A stretch of 64,000 nucleotides of DNA from an uncultured Lachnospiraceae bacterium. Its GTDB lineage: Bacteria > Bacillota > Clostridia > Lachnospirales > Lachnospiraceae. The notes under the pieces are model-generated. The model ran no database searches. It saw only the letters and a program-made list of their open reading frames with translations, and was not told the origin of the DNA. Numbering within the stretch: position 1 is the stretch's first letter; the number at the start of each line of letters is the position of its first letter. The stretch spans positions 1-64,000 of the forward strand of contig CAJUEW010000010.1 in the NCBI GenBank assembly GCA_910585465.1, written 5' to 3'. Shown here piece after piece: positions 51,170 through 59,991 of the stretch. The position numbers and the translations under genes are program-made.

Positions 51170-53020
51170 ATGGATTTCCAGAAATTTTTACAGGGTGAGG
51201 TTTTTGATGCCTATGAATATTTTGGAGCGCATGCAGGAAAGGAGGGCGTGACCTTCCGTATTTATGCGCCAAAGGCAGAGAAGGTGGAGCTGCAGGGCGA
51301 TTTCAGTGAATGGAGCATGATAGAGCTTAAGCCAGGGGCTTACCCGGGCGTGTTTGAGCGGGTGGTTCCGGATGCCAAAGCAGGCATGTATTATAAATAT
51401 TGTATTACGGATTCCCAGGGTACAGAGGTTATGCACTGTGATCCTTATGGAATGCTGATGGAGCTTCGTCCTGGCTTTGCATCCCGGATTGTGGACAGGC
51501 ATTACGAGTACCACGATGAGGGCTGGATGAGAAGCAGAGACAAAAACTATAACCGTCCCATGAATATCTATGAAATGCATGCGGGCTCCTGGCGGAAAAA
51601 GGGAGACGGCTCCTGGTATCATTATGATGAACTGGCGGAGGAGCTGATTCCTTATTTGAAAAATATGGGATTTAACTATATAGAGTTTCTTCCTCTTTCG
51701 GAGCATCCGGCAGACTGTTCCTGGGGCTATCAGAATATGGGATTTTTCGCGCCTACCTCCCGGTACGGCAGTCCGGCGCAGTTAAAAAAGCTGGTGGATA
51801 TCTGTCATCAGAATGAAATCGGAGTGATTACAGATTTTGTGCCGGTACATTTTGCCAACGACAGCTATGGACTGATGAATTTCGACGGGACTCCGCTCTA
51901 TGAGTTTCCTCATCCGGATACGGCTTACAGTGAATGGGGAACAATGAATTTTATGCACAGCCGCGGAGAGGTGAGAAGCTTTCTGCAGTCGGCAGCCAAT
52001 TACTGGCTGGCAGAATTTCATTTTGACGGAATCCGTATGGATGCCATCAGCCGGGCCATCTACTGGAACGGAGATCCGGCCAGAGGGGTAAATGAAAAAG
52101 CGGTGGAATTTCTGCGCAATATGAACGCGGGACTTCACAGACTTCATCCGACAGCCATGCTGATGGCGGAGGATTCCACGGACTTCCCGAAGGTGACGGC
52201 TCCTACTGAATATGACGGTCTTGGCTTTGACTATAAATGGGATATGGGCTTTATGAACGATACGCTTCGGTTTTTCCAGACAGCGCCCGTATACCGCCCC
52301 TATGATTATCATAAGCTTAGCTTTTCCATGATGTATTTTTACAGTGATCTGTTCCTGCTGCCTTTTTCACATGATGAGGTAGTGCACGGAAAGGCGACGA
52401 TTATCCAGAAGATGTGGGGAGATTATGAATTTAAATTTCCCCAGGCAAAGGCGTTCTATACTTATGTATATACACATCCGGGCAAGAAGCTGAACTTTAT
52501 GGGCAATGAGTTCGGACAGTTCCGGGAATGGGATGAAAACCGGGAGCAGGACTGGGAGCTTTTGAAGTATCCCATTCATGATGCATTTCACCATTTTTAC
52601 CGGAAGCTTTCCAGCCTGTATCTGACAGAGCCTGCGCTGCATGACGGGGAATACAATTCCGAGTGCTTTGAGTGGCTGGAGGTGGATGCGGCGGATTATG
52701 TGACCTATGCCTATGAGAGACGGGCCTCTGGGGATACTATTGTAGTTGTGATGAATCTGTCCGATCAGTTCTGGAAAGATTTTAGGGTAGGCATTCCGAT
52801 GCTGTATGAGCTGGAGGAGCTGCTTAACACAGACTGGGGGATTTACGGAGGCAGTACGAAGCTGTCAGACCGGAACTGGAAAGTGGAGGATAAGCCGCAT
52901 AAGGAAAGGCCGCATACCCTGGTTGTGGATCTGCCGCCTTTTAATGCAAGAATCTTTAAAGTAAAACATGTGATAAAAGCAATGACTAAGGAGAAGGCTC
53001 CAAAGGAAGCAGAAGCTTAA
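51170..53020 (+). CDS. glgB: 1,4-alpha-glucan branching enzyme
   Basis: Forms alpha-1,6 branches in glycogen; 616 residues, a short form lacking the long N-terminal extension. The CBM48 domain (FRIYAPKAEKVELQGDFSEW) is followed by the GH13 barrel with DFVPVHFAND, DGIRMDAISRAIYW (nucleophile Asp), MLMAEDSTDFP (acid/base Glu) and LPFSHDEVVHGK (third Asp). ATG 51170 follows TGACGGGGG. Its end overlaps, tail to tail, 35 bases of the kinase gene on the other strand. No promoter of good quality was seen (TTGAAT and TAATAT are 20 bases apart). Confidence 0.93.
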   Translation: MDFQKFLQGEVFDAYEYFGAHAGKEGVTFRIYAPKAEKVELQGDFSEWSMIELKPGAYPGVFERVVPDAKAGMYYKYCITDSQGTEVMHCDPYGMLMELRPGFASRIVDRHYEYHDEGWMRSRDKNYNRPMNIYEMHAGSWRKKGDGSWYHYDELAEELIPYLKNMGFNYIEFLPLSEHPADCSWGYQNMGFFAPTSRYGSPAQLKKLVDICHQNEIGVITDFVPVHFANDSYGLMNFDGTPLYEFPHPDTAYSEWGTMNFMHSRGEVRSFLQSAANYWLAEFHFDGIRMDAISRAIYWNGDPARGVNEKAVEFLRNMNAGLHRLHPTAMLMAEDSTDFPKVTAPTEYDGLGFDYKWDMGFMNDTLRFFQTAPVYRPYDYHKLSFSMMYFYSDLFLLPFSHDEVVHGKATIIQKMWGDYEFKFPQAKAFYTYVYTHPGKKLNFMGNEFGQFREWDENREQDWELLKYPIHDAFHHFYRKLSSLYLTEPALHDGEYNSECFEWLEVDAADYVTYAYERRASGDTIVVVMNLSDQFWKDFRVGIPMLYELEELLNTDWGIYGGSTKLSDRNWKVEDKPHKERPHTLVVDLPPFNARIFKVKHVIKAMTKEKAPKEAEA

Positions 53021-54038
53021 AGCTGCTGCCCACATTGGGACAGCTTTCCACATGAATAGAACCGCCGTGGAGGGTGACGATTTTGCGGACCAGCGCGAGT
53101 CCCAGACCGTTGCCCTTTTTCTTATGGGAGGTATCTCCCTGATAAAATTTGTCAAAAATATGCGCCTGTATTTCGGGTGTCATGCCGACGCCGGAATCCT
53201 GGAAGGTAACAGAGAGCCATTCACCGGAAATATGGGCTGTAATAAAAATATCCCCTCCTGAGGGCGTGAATTTGATGGCATTGTCCAGAAGATTGTTCCA
53301 GATGTGGGCAGTCAGCTCCTGATTTCCGTACCAGGTAATACGATCCAGATCAGGGCTGATCAGTAAATTCTTTGCGGACCAGACAGGCTCCATCCGAAGA
53401 ATGCTCTGGCGGATCTGTTCGTCTATCCGGAACAGCTCTTTCTCACAGATAATGGTTTGGTTTTCCAGATGGGAAAGCTGAAGGATATTTCCGGTCATCC
53501 TGGAAAGGCCTTTTGTACTCTGGATAATAATGTCGATGTACTCGTCCCTTTCTTCCGGGGTCAGAGAGTCGTCCTGCAGAAGCGTTGCATAGCCGCTGAT
53601 AGCTGTCAGAGGAGTTTTAAACTCATGAGACACATTGGAGATAAAATCTGAATGAAGTGTTTCTGTGCTGTTCAGCTCTCTGACCATTTGGTTGAAGGAT
53701 TCATACAGATATAAAATTTCTCCCTTATGCTTTTGGGCGTTCAGCGAGATGCTGTAATCGCCCCGTGCAACCTTCTGCATTGCAGTGGAAAGCTCATGAA
53801 TAGGATTCAGCGCGCGGTGGATCGCAAAGATACTGATGATTGATCCGGATATTACGCTGCAAAGCGCCAGGAGCAGCAGAAAGCCGATGGTGATGGGAGG
53901 AATCGGAGGAATCCGATTTCCCGGGTAAAAGCAAAATATCAGATAAAAACTGACACTCATTAACATACAGGTAAAAATCATGATCCAGAAAAATACCAGC
54001 ACAATCTGGAACCAGAGGGAATAAATATGTTTTTTCAT
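52986..54038 (-). CDS. Sensor histidine kinase with almost no extracytoplasmic domain
   Basis: 350 residues. Two membrane helices (~7-37 and ~49-73) are joined by only about 11 residues (YPGNRIPPIPP), so it probably senses within the membrane or through a partner. HAMP (~74-126) leads to the H box SNVSHEFKTPL with H138, N box NLLDNAIKFT, G1 DSGVGMT and G2 GNGLGLALV. Its start overlaps the regulator stop by four bases. Divergent neighbours are an RND adaptor and pump, the likely targets. The 3-prime end overlaps glgB by 35 bases. Confidence 0.9.
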   Translation of the reverse strand: MKKHIYSLWFQIVLVFFWIMIFTCMLMSVSFYLIFCFYPGNRIPPIPPITIGFLLLLALCSVISGSIISIFAIHRALNPIHELSTAMQKVARGDYSISLNAQKHKGEILYLYESFNQMVRELNSTETLHSDFISNVSHEFKTPLTAISGYATLLQDDSLTPEERDEYIDIIIQSTKGLSRMTGNILQLSHLENQTIICEKELFRIDEQIRQSILRMEPVWSAKNLLISPDLDRITWYGNQELTAHIWNNLLDNAIKFTPSGGDIFITAHISGEWLSVTFQDSGVGMTPEIQAHIFDKFYQGDTSHKKKGNGLGLALVRKIVTLHGGSIHVESCPNVGSSFKLLLPLEPSP

Positions 54039-54709
54039 TTCTCAATCATTCCTTTATATCCAAGCCCTCTGACCGTCTGAATCTGGAAATAGGGGATATC
54101 CCGAAATCGGTCGCGCAGCCGGTTGATATGTACATCTACCGTACGGATGTCAGTTTCTGAATCATAGCCCCAAAGCTCGTCCATAATCTGCTGGCGGGTA
54201 AAGGTGTGATTGGGGAAGGATAAAAGCTTGTACAGAAGCTGAAATTCTTTTTGGGGAAGAACCTGCGACTGTTCGTCCACAGTTACGGTCAGATTGATAT
54301 AATCCAGGCAGACATGGTCAAACTCCAGTTTTTTCTCGAATATAATTTTAGCGCGGCGCAGAAGCGCCTCCACACGAAGTAAAAGCTCATTCACATCAAT
54401 GGGCTTTACCATATAGTCATCAATGCCCAGCTTAAATCCTTTTAATTTGTCCGGAAACGTATCTTTGGCGGTGACGACCAGAATCGGTAGCTGGTAGCCG
54501 CTCTCCCGCAGTTCCTTTGTCAGATCGTAGCCATCCATTTTAGGCATCATCAGATCTGTGATGATTAAATCAATATAGGTTTTGTCAAGAAGAGTAAGGG
54601 CTTCCTCTCCGTTAAATGCCGCGGCCGTTTCATAGCCGTTTTTGGTAAGAACTCTGCAGATAAGTTTATTTAACGCCTGATCATCTTCCACTACTAAAAT
54701 ATGAAACAT
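54035..54709 (-). CDS. OmpR-family response regulator next to the RND operon
   Basis: 224 residues. Receiver residues are the acidic pair in VVEDDQALN, D52 in IITDLMMPKMDG, Thr in VVTAKDT and Lys in MVKPID; the C-terminal winged helix has LPQKEFQLLYKLL and VHINRLRDRF. It is transcribed divergently from the efflux operon with 217 bases between, and forms an operon with its kinase. A 13-base palindrome lies in that gap. Confidence 0.92.
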   Translation of the reverse strand: MFHILVVEDDQALNKLICRVLTKNGYETAAAFNGEEALTLLDKTYIDLIITDLMMPKMDGYDLTKELRESGYQLPILVVTAKDTFPDKLKGFKLGIDDYMVKPIDVNELLLRVEALLRRAKIIFEKKLEFDHVCLDYINLTVTVDEQSQVLPQKEFQLLYKLLSFPNHTFTRQQIMDELWGYDSETDIRTVDVHINRLRDRFRDIPYFQIQTVRGLGYKGMIEK

Positions 54710-54838
54710 TCACACACCTCACAATATAATTATTATGAATTTTAATTTATTTTCTGCCAATCATCATATATAATATTTATGAACCAATTGTGAAGTTGAG
54801 AGAAAAAATTAATTTTACGGAATTTTCATTGGAGAAAA

Positions 54839-54851
54839 TTTGAAATTCAAA
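54839..54851. promoter_or_regulatory. 13-base palindrome upstream of the RND operon, candidate operator
   Basis: TTTGAA-A-TTCAAA is a perfect inverted repeat just upstream of the -35 at 54858. AAATTT boxes recur around it (about 54836 and 54855). Position fits an activator site for the adjacent response regulator; this is inference, and the area is AT-rich. Confidence 0.4.
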
Positions 54852-54857
54852 GTGAAA

Positions 54858-54887
54858 TTTACATTCTGTTTAAATTGGTAGCATAAT
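54858..54887 (+). promoter_or_regulatory. Promoter of the RND efflux operon (TTTACA-18-CATAAT)
   Basis: TTTACA at 54858-54863 and CATAAT at 54882-54887, 18-base spacer, 40 bases before the adaptor start codon. Both hexamers have one mismatch. Confidence 0.5.
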
Positions 54888-54926
54888 CTTAACGGGATTC
54901 GGAACAGAGAATGAGGAGGAAAAGGC

Positions 54927-56600
54927 ATGAACGGTAAAAAATTCACAGCTATTGGACTTGTTATAACTTTAAGCCTGGCAGTTATGGCGTGCGGAAGTAC
55001 GGAAGAGCCAGAAGAAATGATCCAGGAAAAAGTAGCTGTTGAGGTACGCAATCCGGAGCAGGGGGAACTGACAGTGGATACCGCTTATATCGGGACAGTG
55101 ACTCCGGAGGAACAGGTATACGTGATTCCAAAAACATCCGGAACAGTGACGGCAACTTTTTTCGAGGTTGGAGATACAGTAAAGGAAGGCGACGTTTTAT
55201 TTAAAATCGATGATGAGGCGGCGCAGCTTCAGATGGCCAATGCCCGGGCGGCCTATGAGTCTGCCCAGTCAGGCATAACGGCCCAGAACGGCGGGGCGAG
55301 AGATTTGCAGAACTATCAGACGGAGCAGCAGATTAAAACTCTGAGGGATAATCTGTATGATGCAGATGATAATATTGAAGAGATGGAAGACAGCCTGGGG
55401 GACTTAAGAGATGCCGAGGATAAGCTCGGAACCGCCAAGCAGCAGGCGCAGGAGGGCCTGGATCAGCTAAACGATCAGCTGGTGGCACTGGAGGCCCGGC
55501 TTCAGAATCTGAACACTGAGCTGGCGGCAATAGATCCGGAGGACGAAGCTGCCATTGCGGCAAAGGCAACGGAGATCAGGCTTGTGGAGGGTGAGATTGC
55601 CCAGGTAAAAAATGCCATTTCCCAGGCCCAGGCTCAGGTGGATTCCATCAACAGCCAGTTAGACGGAATCTACGCCAGCAAGACTCAGCTGAAATCCGGA
55701 ATTGACCAGCTTGAGAATGGAAAAGAGACAATCAATAATAACCTTGCAACGGCGGAGCAGGCATATGCGATTACTCAGAATGAAATTTATCCGGAGACGG
55801 ACGCGGTCGGAGCGGCGCAGCTTCAGCAGGCATCCGTTGGAATTGACTCCGCCCAGATGCAGCTGGATTTCTGTACTGTAACTTCTCCGATCAGCGGTAT
55901 TGTGGAGTCGGTCAGCGTGGAGAAAAACGGTATGGCGTCCGCAGGAAATCCCGCATACATAATTTCTAATAAAGAATCTATGACCGTTACATTTCATGTG
56001 GCAGAGAAGGCAAAAAGCGCGCTTGCGGTGGGAGATCATGTGACAGTTGAACGAAACGGCGTGAATTATACAGGGACCATTACAGAGATTGGAACTATGG
56101 CAGGGCAGCAGACGAAGCTGTTTCAGGTCAAAGCGTCTGTGTCAGGAGCCGGTGAGAGCCTTCCGAACGGGGTATCGGTCAAGGTGTATGCAACGACTCA
56201 AAAGGAAAAGGATAAACTGATTGTTCCTTATGATTCCATCTATTTTTCCGCAGGGGATGCTTATGTGTACTGCGTGGAAAATAATGCCATTGTTAAGACA
56301 GAGGTAACGGTAGGTCTTATGAACGATACTCATGCAGTGATAGAAGAAGGACTGACAAAGGACAGTCTGGTGGTGGACAACTGGTCCTCCAAGCTGCGTA
56401 CCGGTGTGGAGGTGGAGGTTGTGTCCGTAAACGGAGAGACCGCCCCGCAGGAGGAGCTTCCTGAGGAAAAGCCTGAGGAGGGCGAAGCAGAGAAGGCTTC
56501 CGAAGAGGCCGAAAAGCCCGGAGAGAGCGAAGCAGAGAATGCTTCCGAAGAAGCTGAAAAGCCTGCGGAAGATGAGGATATGACAGAGGAGGCTGAATAG
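54927..56600 (+). CDS. RND efflux adaptor (HlyD/MFP) lipoprotein
   Basis: Periplasmic-adaptor-type protein of 557 residues anchored as a lipoprotein (signal ~1-22, lipobox VMAC). A barrel-sandwich half motif (VIPKTSGTVTATFFEVGDTV) and the second half (VTSPISGIVESVSVEKNGMA) flank a long coiled-coil hairpin (~100-290). The last ~50 residues are an acidic tail with two 15-residue repeats (EAEKASEEAEKPGES and EAENASEEAEKPAED). GAGGAGGAAAAGG precedes ATG 54927. It precedes the pump gene by one base. Such RND pairs in Clostridia export drugs or bile-related compounds; the substrate is unknown. Confidence 0.88.
   Translation: MNGKKFTAIGLVITLSLAVMACGSTEEPEEMIQEKVAVEVRNPEQGELTVDTAYIGTVTPEEQVYVIPKTSGTVTATFFEVGDTVKEGDVLFKIDDEAAQLQMANARAAYESAQSGITAQNGGARDLQNYQTEQQIKTLRDNLYDADDNIEEMEDSLGDLRDAEDKLGTAKQQAQEGLDQLNDQLVALEARLQNLNTELAAIDPEDEAAIAAKATEIRLVEGEIAQVKNAISQAQAQVDSINSQLDGIYASKTQLKSGIDQLENGKETINNNLATAEQAYAITQNEIYPETDAVGAAQLQQASVGIDSAQMQLDFCTVTSPISGIVESVSVEKNGMASAGNPAYIISNKESMTVTFHVAEKAKSALAVGDHVTVERNGVNYTGTITEIGTMAGQQTKLFQVKASVSGAGESLPNGVSVKVYATTQKEKDKLIVPYDSIYFSAGDAYVYCVENNAIVKTEVTVGLMNDTHAVIEEGLTKDSLVVDNWSSKLRTGVEVEVVSVNGETAPQEELPEEKPEEGEAEKASEEAEKPGESEAENASEEAEKPAEDEDMTEEAE
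56482..56565 (+). repeat. Tandem 45-bp repeat in the adaptor tail
   Basis: A 39-base block starting GCGAAGCAGAGAA at 56482 recurs at 56527 with four differences, giving a 45-base period and coding for the repeated acidic tail. Confidence 0.8.
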
Positions 56601-56601
56601 T

Positions 56602-59600
56602 ATGGGTTTAACGAGGCTGTCGTTAAAAAGGCCGGTTTCCACGCTGCTTTTGATTCTGGCGCTGATCGTATTCGGATTTTCATCCCTGGCAGGCCTGCGT
56701 CTGGAGCTGATGCCGGATATGGATATGCCGATTATGATGGTCATGACTGTCTATCCTGGAGCTGATCCGGAATCCGTGGAGACACTGGTAAGCAGTGAGA
56801 TTGAAGGAGAGGTCGCAAGTCTGAGCGGCGTGGATTCCGTTATGTCCTATTCCCAGGAAAATATGTCTATGGTGATTTTGCAGTATGATTACAGCGTAGA
56901 TACCAATGACGCTTACCTGGATTTGAGGGCAGCCCTGGATATTACGGCATCTTCTCTGCCGGAAGACTGTCAGGAGCCGATGGTAATTCAGATGGACATT
57001 AATTCCATGCCGAGCGTCATGTATTCTGTCAGTACCACAGACGGGAGCGACGCATTCTCCTATGTAAATGATACGATTGTCCCGGAGCTGGAGGCGATCA
57101 GCACAGTTGCGGATGTGGAAATATCCGGCGGACGGGAAAACTATATCCGGGTGCTTCTGGATGAAAAGGCTCTGAACCAGTACGGGCTGAGTATGAATCA
57201 AATATCTCAGTATATTGCGGCGACGGATTTTACGATTCCTCTGGGTTCTCTGGAGCAGGGGAGCCAGTCCATCAGCGCAATCAGTACTTCGGAAAATCAG
57301 ACTGTACAGGAGCTGGAAAGGATTCCGCTGTTTACATCCACGGGAAGTCTGGTGCAGCTTTCTGATGTGGCGGAGGTTTCCTGGTCTCAGAAGGAGGCGG
57401 GCAGCGTCAGCCGTTTTAACGGGGAGGATACGATTACGGTATCCGTGACAAAAAATCAGACGGCAAGTACGATTGGTATGGTCAATGACGTGAAAAAGGT
57501 TATGGATCGTATGCAGAAGGAAAACAGTAGCCTGATCATGAACCTGTCCATGGATATGTCGGATATGATTCTGGAATCGGTAGGGTCTGTGGCAAGCACC
57601 CTGTTTATGGGTGTGGTTCTCTCCATGATTATCCTGTTTATATTTTTCGGTGACTGGAAAGCCAGTCTGATTGTGGGAAGCTCCATGCCTGTTTCTCTTC
57701 TGGTGACGGTTATTGTTATGGCAGTGGCCGGATTTTCGCTGAATATGATTACTTTGGGAGCGCTGGTGATTGCCATCGGTATGATGGTAGACAGCTCCAT
57801 CGTAGTTCTGGAGAGCTGTTTCCGCTCAAAGGATCGGATACCGGATTTTAAAGAAGCAGCTCTGCAGGGGGCTCACGGCGTAGTCAGCTCCATTGTCGCG
57901 TCTACAATTACTACTGTTGTCGTATACCTTCCTCTTTGTCTTCAGGAGGGCTTAAGCGGACAGATATTCGGCCAGCTTGGATATACGATTATTTTTGCTA
58001 TGCTGGCTTCTCTGATATCGGCTATGACGCTGGTTCCGCTGTTTTTCAACCTGTTTAAGCCAAAGGAAAAGAAGGAACTGAAAATTAACGGCTTTCTTGA
58101 CGGCTTAAGAAACGGATACGACCGGGTGGAGCGCAGACTTCTGGGTCATAAGAAAATCTGTGTGCTGGCCGCAGTGCTGCTTCTGGTGTTTTCCTTTGTT
58201 CTGGTAGGCTATATGGATATGGAACTGATGCCTTCCATCGATGAAGGAATGGTCAGCATCAGCGCCACCTTCCGCTCCGGCACAAAGGTTTCAGAGGTAG
58301 ACGAGAAGATGCAGCGGCTGGAGGATATGGTAGCTGCCCATGAGGATGTGGAGAACTATACACTGACTGCCCAGAAGGGTTCCGCATCTATTTCCGTCAA
58401 TCTGAAGGATGACAGGAGGATGTCCAGTCAGGAGGTGGCGGATCAATGGACGGAGGAGACAAAGGACATTGTTGACATACAACTGGAGATAGAGGTCAGC
58501 AGCCAGACATCCTCCACCATGTCGGACGGAGCCGGAGCATCGGTGACGCTGGAATCCACGGATCTGGATGATATAAAAGAAGCGGCATCTTTGATTCAGG
58601 AGGCGGCATGGACGATTCCGGGAGTGCTGAATGTGTCAAACAGTGCAGGAGAGACTTCCACGCAGATCCGTGTGGTGGTGGATCCTCTGGATGCTATGAG
58701 CCATGGAATGACGCCTGCGCAGGTGGCAGGAGGGCTGTACAGCATGATCAGCGGAACGGAGGCCATGACCATAACTTCTGACGGGGAAGAGTACAGCGTG
58801 TTCCTGGAGTTCCCGGAGGGAACCTATGATAATGCCAGCAGGCTTCTGGAGGCGTCTGTATCCGGAATCCCTTTGTCGGAGATAGCTTCACTGAAATATA
58901 CGGACTCTCAGCAGACCATTATGAAGACTGACGGAAAATATACTCTGACAGTAAGTGCAACCTGTCTTTCCAACAATCAACAGTCAGTACAGAAGGCGCT
59001 GAATACACTGACAGAAAATACGAAGCTTCCGAATACTGTGGAGCAGGCGCAGAGTGCGATGGATGAAATGATGGTGGAATCGTTTACTTCCCTGGGATGG
59101 GCGATTGCAGCAGCTATGTTTCTCGTATTTCTGGTCATGGCCATGCAGTTTGAATCTCCAAAATATTCTCTGATGGTGATGCTGAGTATTCCGTTCAGCT
59201 TAATCGGTTCCTTCGGACTTCTGTTTATCACCGGAGAGGCAATCAGCATGACTTCTCTGATGGGAATTTTGATGCTGGTCGGTATTGTGGTAAACAATGG
59301 TATTCTTTATGTGGACGGCGTGAATGAGCTGCGGATGCGTATGCCCATTGAGGATGCCCTTGTAAAAAGCGGGCAGACCCGTCTGCGACCGATTTTGATG
59401 ACGACTTTGACAACGGTTATTTCCATGATTCCGATGGCTATGGGCATTGGTTCCGGTACGGAGATGATGTCCGGTATGGCAATTATTATTATCGGAGGTT
59501 TGGTAGCGTCCACGCTTTTGATTCTGCTCCTGATGCCGGTATTTTATCTGATTGTATACGGCAGGAGTAAAAAGGAACGCAGAGAGCGCAGACAAAGATT

Positions 59601-59649
59601 TTATTTCTGGAAAAAGAAGAAAAAAGATGTTGAATTTGAAGAAGAATAA
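56602..59649 (+). CDS. RND-family efflux permease
   Basis: Inner-membrane pump of 1015 residues with the HAE1/AcrB-like architecture: helix 1 (~11-29), a large extracytoplasmic domain, a six-helix bundle (~335-490), a second large domain and the last bundle (~815-985). ISSIVASTITTVVVYLPL-type and SMTSLMGILMLVGIVVNNGI segments carry the RND signatures. ATG 56602 follows GAGGAGG within the end of the adaptor. No outer-membrane factor is expected in a Gram-positive. A strong terminator follows. Confidence 0.93.
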   Translation: MGLTRLSLKRPVSTLLLILALIVFGFSSLAGLRLELMPDMDMPIMMVMTVYPGADPESVETLVSSEIEGEVASLSGVDSVMSYSQENMSMVILQYDYSVDTNDAYLDLRAALDITASSLPEDCQEPMVIQMDINSMPSVMYSVSTTDGSDAFSYVNDTIVPELEAISTVADVEISGGRENYIRVLLDEKALNQYGLSMNQISQYIAATDFTIPLGSLEQGSQSISAISTSENQTVQELERIPLFTSTGSLVQLSDVAEVSWSQKEAGSVSRFNGEDTITVSVTKNQTASTIGMVNDVKKVMDRMQKENSSLIMNLSMDMSDMILESVGSVASTLFMGVVLSMIILFIFFGDWKASLIVGSSMPVSLLVTVIVMAVAGFSLNMITLGALVIAIGMMVDSSIVVLESCFRSKDRIPDFKEAALQGAHGVVSSIVASTITTVVVYLPLCLQEGLSGQIFGQLGYTIIFAMLASLISAMTLVPLFFNLFKPKEKKELKINGFLDGLRNGYDRVERRLLGHKKICVLAAVLLLVFSFVLVGYMDMELMPSIDEGMVSISATFRSGTKVSEVDEKMQRLEDMVAAHEDVENYTLTAQKGSASISVNLKDDRRMSSQEVADQWTEETKDIVDIQLEIEVSSQTSSTMSDGAGASVTLESTDLDDIKEAASLIQEAAWTIPGVLNVSNSAGETSTQIRVVVDPLDAMSHGMTPAQVAGGLYSMISGTEAMTITSDGEEYSVFLEFPEGTYDNASRLLEASVSGIPLSEIASLKYTDSQQTIMKTDGKYTLTVSATCLSNNQQSVQKALNTLTENTKLPNTVEQAQSAMDEMMVESFTSLGWAIAAAMFLVFLVMAMQFESPKYSLMVMLSIPFSLIGSFGLLFITGEAISMTSLMGILMLVGIVVNNGILYVDGVNELRMRMPIEDALVKSGQTRLRPILMTTLTTVISMIPMAMGIGSGTEMMSGMAIIIIGGLVASTLLILLLMPVFYLIVYGRSKKERRERRQRFYFWKKKKKDVEFEEE

Positions 59650-59670
59650 ACTGAGAAGGACTGTATTATA

Positions 59671-59715
59671 AAAATAAGCTGTTGTGGAAATATTTCCATA
59701 ACAGCTTATTTTTTG
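59671..59715 (+). terminator. Terminator of the RND operon
   Basis: AATAAGCTGTT (59673-59683) pairs with AACAGCTTATT (59700-59710), extended by TGGAAA/TTTCCA, and ends in TTTTTTG. Confidence 0.8.
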
Positions 59716-59857
59716 TTTTCCGGTCATGGTATGCTTTCTCCTTAAGCTATATCCTCCGGGGAGGTCAGTAATTGCCTGTCTGTGAAAAAACAGTAAGAAA
59801 GGAGAATTTTTTTAACAGCCTGAAACCCCGCTTTCTGGAGGGATTCTTTCCTCCGCG

Positions 59858-59864
59858 TGTCGAA
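59858..59864 (+). promoter_or_regulatory. 0A box (TGTCGAA) upstream of spo0A
   Basis: A perfect match to the Spo0A binding consensus TGTCGAA, about 55-60 bases upstream of the predicted spo0A transcription start. The 342-base gap 59650-59991 otherwise holds the RND terminator and the spo0A promoter, and no gene. Confidence 0.6.
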
Positions 59865-59883
59865 TATTCCCGATAGGATTTCC

Positions 59884-59912
59884 TTGTAAGGAACTACCAA
59901 TTTTCCTATAAT
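59884..59912 (+). promoter_or_regulatory. Sigma-A promoter of spo0A (TTGTAA-17-TATAAT)
   Basis: TTGTAA at 59884-59889 and TATAAT at 59907-59912 with a 17-base spacer, giving a leader of about 72 bases. A clear sigma-H promoter was not found by eye. Confidence 0.6.
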
Positions 59913-59991
59913 TTTTACTGTGAACGCTGAAAACTTTTGTATGAAGTTGTAGAAAGGAGACAGGAAAGATGGGAAATGAGGAGGACAATGG

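Noticed and set aside
54781..54926. Sigma-B or other alternative promoter for the RND operon
   Set aside because: Only sigma-A-like hexamers were found; no other consensus was convincing.
59716..59857. Small RNA or sigma-H promoter upstream of spo0A
   Set aside because: AGGAGAATT near 59801 resembles part of a sigma-H -35 but has no matching -10; no defined RNA was visible.
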